Assembly (NCBI RefSeq): GCF_000485595.1
Contig: NW_014577706.1
Span: 150,221-172,633, forward strand
Reading direction: 5' to 3'
Source: Priapulus caudatus
Lineage: Eukaryota > Priapulida > Priapulimorpha > Priapulimorphida > Priapulidae
Length of the DNA stretch: 22,413 nt
Below are positions 18,716 through 22,413 of this stretch, one piece after another (the first letter of the stretch is position 1; each line of letters opens with the position of its first letter). The notes under the pieces are model-generated. The model searched no databases. It was not told the origin of the DNA and saw nothing but the letters and a program-made list of their open reading frames with translations. The position numbers and the translations under genes were made by a program.

Positions 18716-18989
18716 GAAGACCCCTGTAACGCAATTCTGGACTCTGGAATAGTAGGCCTATATCAAGATTATGGCAAGTTTCACCTTCATTATGATTGCA
18801 TAACCAGCAACCCTTTTTCTCCTAGTATCATTACAAAAATACCTTTCTCTCAAGTATCAAACAGGGATGATAAAACTATACTGTTAAGATATAAGTAGAA
18901 AAGAAACGTACTTAATTCCTATATCCTCCAGATTCCTCCTACCGAAAAAGACAGTGCAAAAGAGTATCACTCACTATCTAGCTATACAG

Positions 18990-19065
18990 TAGCTCTAATA
19001 CTATAGCCCGCGCACTGTTGCCGCAGGCCTGCGGCAACTGTGCGCGGGCTATAGTACTAGAGCTA
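18990..19065. repeat. 76-bp near-perfect palindrome flanked by 11-bp direct repeats
   Basis: Arms 18990-19027 and 19028-19065 pair with two mismatches and no spacer (centre GCAGG/CCTGC). They are GC-rich in AT-rich surroundings. TAGCTATACAG occurs at 18979-18989 and 19064-19074, as a target duplication would. It is likely a miniature palindromic element. Confidence 0.8.
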
Positions 19066-19079
19066 GCTATACAGACACT

Positions 19080-19920
19080 GCAACTCTCCCGTTTTGGGCG
19101 GGAGATCTCCCGTTTTGGGGCCATTATCCCAAAATCTCCCATTCTCCAGCTTAAGCTGCATTTTCTCCCCCCCCCCAGAAGTGTAATAACTATTTAAAAA
19201 ATAATAATTTGATCGAGGAAGTATACAACCTAGAACACACTTCAGTTTGAACAAAAAGAATAAAGTGACAGAATTAAGGTCCGCAATATCTACAGATGCT
19301 ATTTCACTTTGTTTCTTTAATAAAATGAAGCAAACAAATGTGTAAAAAATAGCTTGTTTCAATACTAAAACAAGTGCCGCAGTGCGACAGGGCTCATCTG
19401 GTGTCTGATGTTCTGCTGATAAATTCATTTGTGCATAGCAAGACGTCTTATACATAAGTCTTCTTTATTATTGTTTGACTTTCGTAGCCAAAAAAATTTT
19501 GGAACAAATATATCAGCTACACTTTCGCACCCATCTAATCTCTATGCATTGCAGACACATGTGCATTGCAGGTTGGCAGGCAACAATTATGATTAGAAGC
19601 GTGCCAGCCATGGGCTGCCCCGTTTTTTTGCCTACCCACGCGAGCATTCACTGATTCAGACTTCAGGGTGCTATAGACAGACTGCTTTAGAAAATAATGA
19701 TTTAAAGAGCGTAAACCTTGCTCAACAAACATTGCCTTTGCAATTAAACTGTGCAACTGTAGCCTCACATTCACACAGGTATGGGCTCTAATAATGGCAA
19801 AAGCAGTACAGTCCTTTGTTAACAGTCAACAAATCAATGTTCAACCCTCCTCTTGAGTCAAAAGTTTATCCGACACTTACTCTTCGCATGTCAGCGAAAA
19901 GTACATTTCATGGTCCTTTC
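19080..19920. other. Intergenic DNA with short CTCCCGTTTTGGG repeats
   Basis: CTCCCGTTTTGGG occurs at about 19086-19098 and 19107-19119, followed by ATCCCAAAATCTCCC and a poly-C run (19167-19178). It may be the eroded end of a repeat. The rest, including the minus-strand frames at 19063-19455 and 19535-19774, shows no recognisable domain. Confidence 0.4.
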
Positions 19921-19923
19921 AAT

Positions 19924-20769
19924 CAAAGATCGTAGAGTGCATAAGATAAACCACTCATGCGAAATCACGTGCAATGACGTGTAGTACGCAATGGAGCGCC
20001 ACGTCCGCCATTTTAGGAAGCAAAACCCGCTCCGCGTCTATTTGATACATAGAAATAATATGGATAATCATGGTTAATATATATATATTATAATATAATG
20101 TAACAGATAATATTTTTATGCCAATAGCTGTATCAAATCACTCATTCAAGTGTACAAAAATCTAACAACGATTCACAATCGGATGTTGCTATGTAGTATG
20201 TACACAGTGCAGTGGTGTAGTGTCAGACAGTGGTACAGTGCACAGGCACTTCATTTGACCGTCTCAAACAAATAATGGTAATTAAACACTAAATGTATCT
20301 ACTATCAAAGTATTAATGTTTCTCTACTCTATTTCGCCTATTATTGTCGATAACTTGCTGTAAATGCCGTTTAAATGCTCATCTGCAACACACAAGTAGT
20401 GAAGTACACCGCACGTACGCCCTGCCCTGTGCACAAACAACACTGCCACTGGTACTACATGTATCAACAAAGATTGCACAACTCTTTCACGATGGATTTC
20501 GACAAAAAGAATGTTTCTCACCTTTCCGTATTCTTGGAGAACCTGAAGAAAGACAGGTCGAGCTTACACTGACAATTCGAGCAATTTACAGCAGAACAGT
20601 AAGCTGAGCTGACAGCACACAGCAGACAGTTGCACAGTAGCAGATACAGCCAGCATCGGGAACTTCGTGTGAACTTGCTTCCTAAAAGGCGGTTGTGGCG
20701 ACCCATGACCTACTACGCTATGATTGGAGAGTGGTTTATCTTGTGCCTACGGCACTCTACGATCTTTTG
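19924..20769 (-). mobile_element. P-like (THAP) element, internally deleted derivative
   Basis: An 846-bp unit flanked by an 8-bp direct repeat CTTTCAAT (19916-19923, 20770-20777). The ends are inverted: CAAAGATCGTAGAGTGC at the left and CAAAAGATCGTAGAGTGC from the right. Imperfect similarity extends over 100 bp inward (AAGATAAACCACTC, CCGCC..TTTTAGGAAGCAA). The minus strand encodes a THAP-domain start. THAP plus 8-bp duplications fits the P superfamily. Most of the transposase is absent, so it is non-autonomous. Confidence 0.75.
20522..20706 (-). pseudogene. THAP domain N-terminal fragment of P-like transposase
   Basis: The frame from the ATG at 20706 contains CSAVNCSNCQCK and LSFFRFSKNTER (residues 37-62). 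This is the opening of a THAP zinc finger (C-x4-C, then the hydrophobic FFRF block), a DNA-binding domain of P-type transposases. It stops at a donor-like GAAAG|GTGAGA; the rest of the finger (the second Cys and His) is not found downstream. The usual Met just before the first Cys is missing, and the ATG used lies 36 codons upstream inside the terminal repeat. It is a broken remnant. Confidence 0.65.
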
Positions 20770-20879
20770 CTTTCAATAAAGCCATAAAAATGCTAAGGTC
20801 ACCGCTGAACAAAAAATGTTTTTCAATCGCTCTGTCAGACATGTCCTCAGAAAATGTATTCAAAACTCCCTGTGCGCCC

Positions 20880-21227
20880 AATTGACCTTGACCTGTGACC
20901 TCAATTTCGGCACTAGTGATGGCTTATCCTACCATGATGCTATTACACCGACTGTCTCGAGCCTAGGTCGAGCCGTTTAGATTTGTGCCACAATTTTGCA
21001 TTTCCTCCCTAACCTTAAGTTAAGCGAGGGAATGTTCCCCCTTCTTTTACACCTCTTGACTTTAACCTTTGACCCCAGCTTCGACATCCCAACTCGTTTT
21101 CGGATTACTCCCCCACGTCCCAAATATCGTGACCGTTACGGTCGAGCGCGTTAGATTTGCTGCCCAAACTGTTGACGCACGGGACGCACGCACGCTCATG
21201 CAATTCAACAAGCTGCATCTGACTATG
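20880..21227. repeat. Diverged tandem duplication, period 174 bp
   Basis: CCTGTGACC (20892) and GGTCGAGCCGTTTAGATTTG (20966-20985) recur 174 nt later as CCTTTGACC (21066) and GGTCGAGCGCGTTAGATTTG (21140-21159). Both anchors share the same spacing, so this is a degenerate two-unit tandem repeat. It overlaps the plus-strand frame 21069-21461, which is therefore doubtful as a gene. Confidence 0.65.
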
Positions 21228-22100
21228 TCAGATGAGCTAAAAACCATTAAAATCCAGGAGCTTACGGTGGCGCTGCCCCCTGGACCCCTGCCCTCTAAGG
21301 TGGGCCCATGGACCCTACCCGTAATGGGCGAGCGGCGCAATCCGAGCGCTCAGAGTGTGGTCTCCAGTTTGCCAAGGGGTCCAGGCTGGAGAATCTCCAG
21401 TTTAGGTGATGCTAAGTTAGGGTTGGAGTCTCTGGCTATATCAGATATATGGTATTGGTAATTTTGCTGACACCGCGTACCGGTACGTCATGTACAAGTT
21501 CATGTTCGTGAGCTGCAGGTCATGTTTCACTTATTTTCCCAGATAAGTGTATGTATTAAATGTGGATTATGCTAGCCGCGGAAACTCTAGTTTGTAAAGT
21601 TCTGTACGCGTGTTTTGGACAGGTCTATAAAACTAAAGTAAAGTCTAAACAACCGGCACGAAACTCGAGTACCGAGTTCTCAAATATTCAACATATAACT
21701 ACTTTTAATCGTTTCAATCACAAGTAACCGCGTACACCCAACAGCACACTCTCATACGTAATACATCAAAATGTGTACAAAAACGCCACATCTCGCCTTT
21801 TAAAACATCAGAAGTAGATAATAGGGTTCTGAAAACATGTATAGCAACTCGCCAAAACAAAAGACTAGGTATGCATGGTCGTAGAAAAATGTAAAAAATG
21901 TTGCGAGGAGCGCTATGTACGACTACGACTACGTGTCATCGCATCAGTCAATTACATTTTAGTCAAATTCCAATATAGTACTTACTCCGTGAACGTTTCC
22001 TTTCTCCCAGCACAGTCACTCTGTACTAAAGAGGTTATCCAATGTGCAGAATTCGGTTAAAGTGCGTAAATTTATTACATTTAAACAAAAACGTCGCCGC
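21228..22100. other. Intergenic DNA, no gene recognised
   Basis: The plus-strand frame running to 21461 has no recognisable domain. A 19-nt match to the foldback tip lies at 21808-21826. TTTCCTTTCTCCCAG at about 21996-22010 resembles a plus-strand splice acceptor, but no exon could be confirmed after it. Confidence 0.4.
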
Positions 22101-22105
22101 ACCGA

Positions 22106-22226
22106 AAGACGCGCGTGTACGCAGATATAAACCGGTCATGCAACAGGACGACTACGAAAATCGCACAGAAACAGGCATCCGCGGATTACGCGCGAGTGCC
22201 ACGGATATAAAGGAGGCATGCAACAG
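22106..22226 (+). promoter_or_regulatory. Duplicated CpG-rich TATA-containing module
   Basis: GATATAAA then CATGCAACAG occurs twice at exactly 80-nt spacing (22124-22146 and 22204-22226). Each copy is preceded by ACGCGCG(T/A)GT(A/G)C. The local sequence is CpG-rich, unlike its surroundings. It could be a core-promoter-like repeat of a gene beyond the window, or part of a repeat. The function is inferred only from the TATA motif. Confidence 0.3.
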
Positions 22227-22413
22227 TAAGCCTCCGCAATTTGCACTATTTTGTCTCTAGAAAAGGCCTTTTTTGGATTTTTTTGCTGAAATTCGACACT
22301 AGAGTGCAATAATTTGCATTATGCACGCAAGTTAGATGCCTCGTAGACGCCTAGAAAGCATTAGAAGTAAAATTGGTTTTGTCGTATATTTGTGACATTC
22401 CGTCAAGTAGCGT

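Noticed and set aside
20888-21075. TGACCT-type motifs as nuclear receptor sites
   Set aside because: They belong to a diverged repeat unit, and nothing indicates regulatory function.
21069-21461. 130-aa plus-strand ORF
   Set aside because: It begins inside a degenerate tandem repeat and shows no domain, so it is probably chance openness in GC-richer DNA.
22042-22260. 72-aa plus-strand ORF, possible exon near a good acceptor-like site (about 22010)
   Set aside because: Frames entered from the acceptor hit stops before the CpG-rich part, so no consistent exon can be drawn.

Overview
The window is metazoan nuclear DNA, AT-rich and full of microsatellites and short inverted-repeat elements. It comes from an invertebrate; the sequence does not let me name the lineage. 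Its main content is one intron-rich gene on the minus strand: a complete, apparently intact SLC6 (neurotransmitter:sodium symporter) gene with 13 coding exons. The start codon is at 17204-17202 and the stop at 2245-2243. All 12 introns are GT-AG, all exon phases join in frame, and the spliced reading frame is 1989 nt (662 aa plus stop). The protein has the full 12-helix SLC6 fold. The Na+ and Cl- site residues are present, there is a glycine where monoamine transporters carry the TM1 aspartate, and TM6 carries Trp322. These point to a glycine or small amino acid transporter, with Gly319 matching GlyT1 rather than GlyT2. It is a plasma-membrane carrier taking up substrate with Na+ and Cl-.

Layout from left to right (the gene reads right to left). 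Positions 1-2242 lie downstream of the gene, with a PIF/Harbinger-like miniature element at 1899-2019. Positions 2243-5093 hold exons 13 to 9, with small introns containing a mariner-like element, a hAT-like MITE, a 52-bp satellite inside an inverted repeat, and a 31-bp minisatellite. Positions 5527-9078 hold exons 8 to 4. Intron 3 (9079-12694) contains a 643-bp foldback element and a long polypurine tract. Exon 3 (12695-13016) encodes a large extracellular loop 2 with an alanine run from a GCC repeat. Intron 2 (13017-16515) holds a 461-bp hAT-like element with a clean 8-bp target duplication, plus two oppositely oriented copies of a CAGGG-ended element. Exons 2 and 1 are at 16516-16647 and 17012-17204.

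From 17222 to 22413 I see no complete gene. This 5' flank holds a 166-bp palindrome with degenerate hammerhead-like cores, a 76-bp near-perfect palindrome, an 846-bp internally deleted P-like element that still encodes the first part of a THAP domain, a diverged 174-bp tandem duplication, and an 80-bp duplicated CpG-rich TATA-containing module at the right edge.

No rRNA, tRNA, CRISPR array or prokaryotic feature was found. The most interesting material is the P-like THAP derivative, the foldback element and the hammerhead-like palindrome, set around a well-resolved glycine-transporter-like gene.
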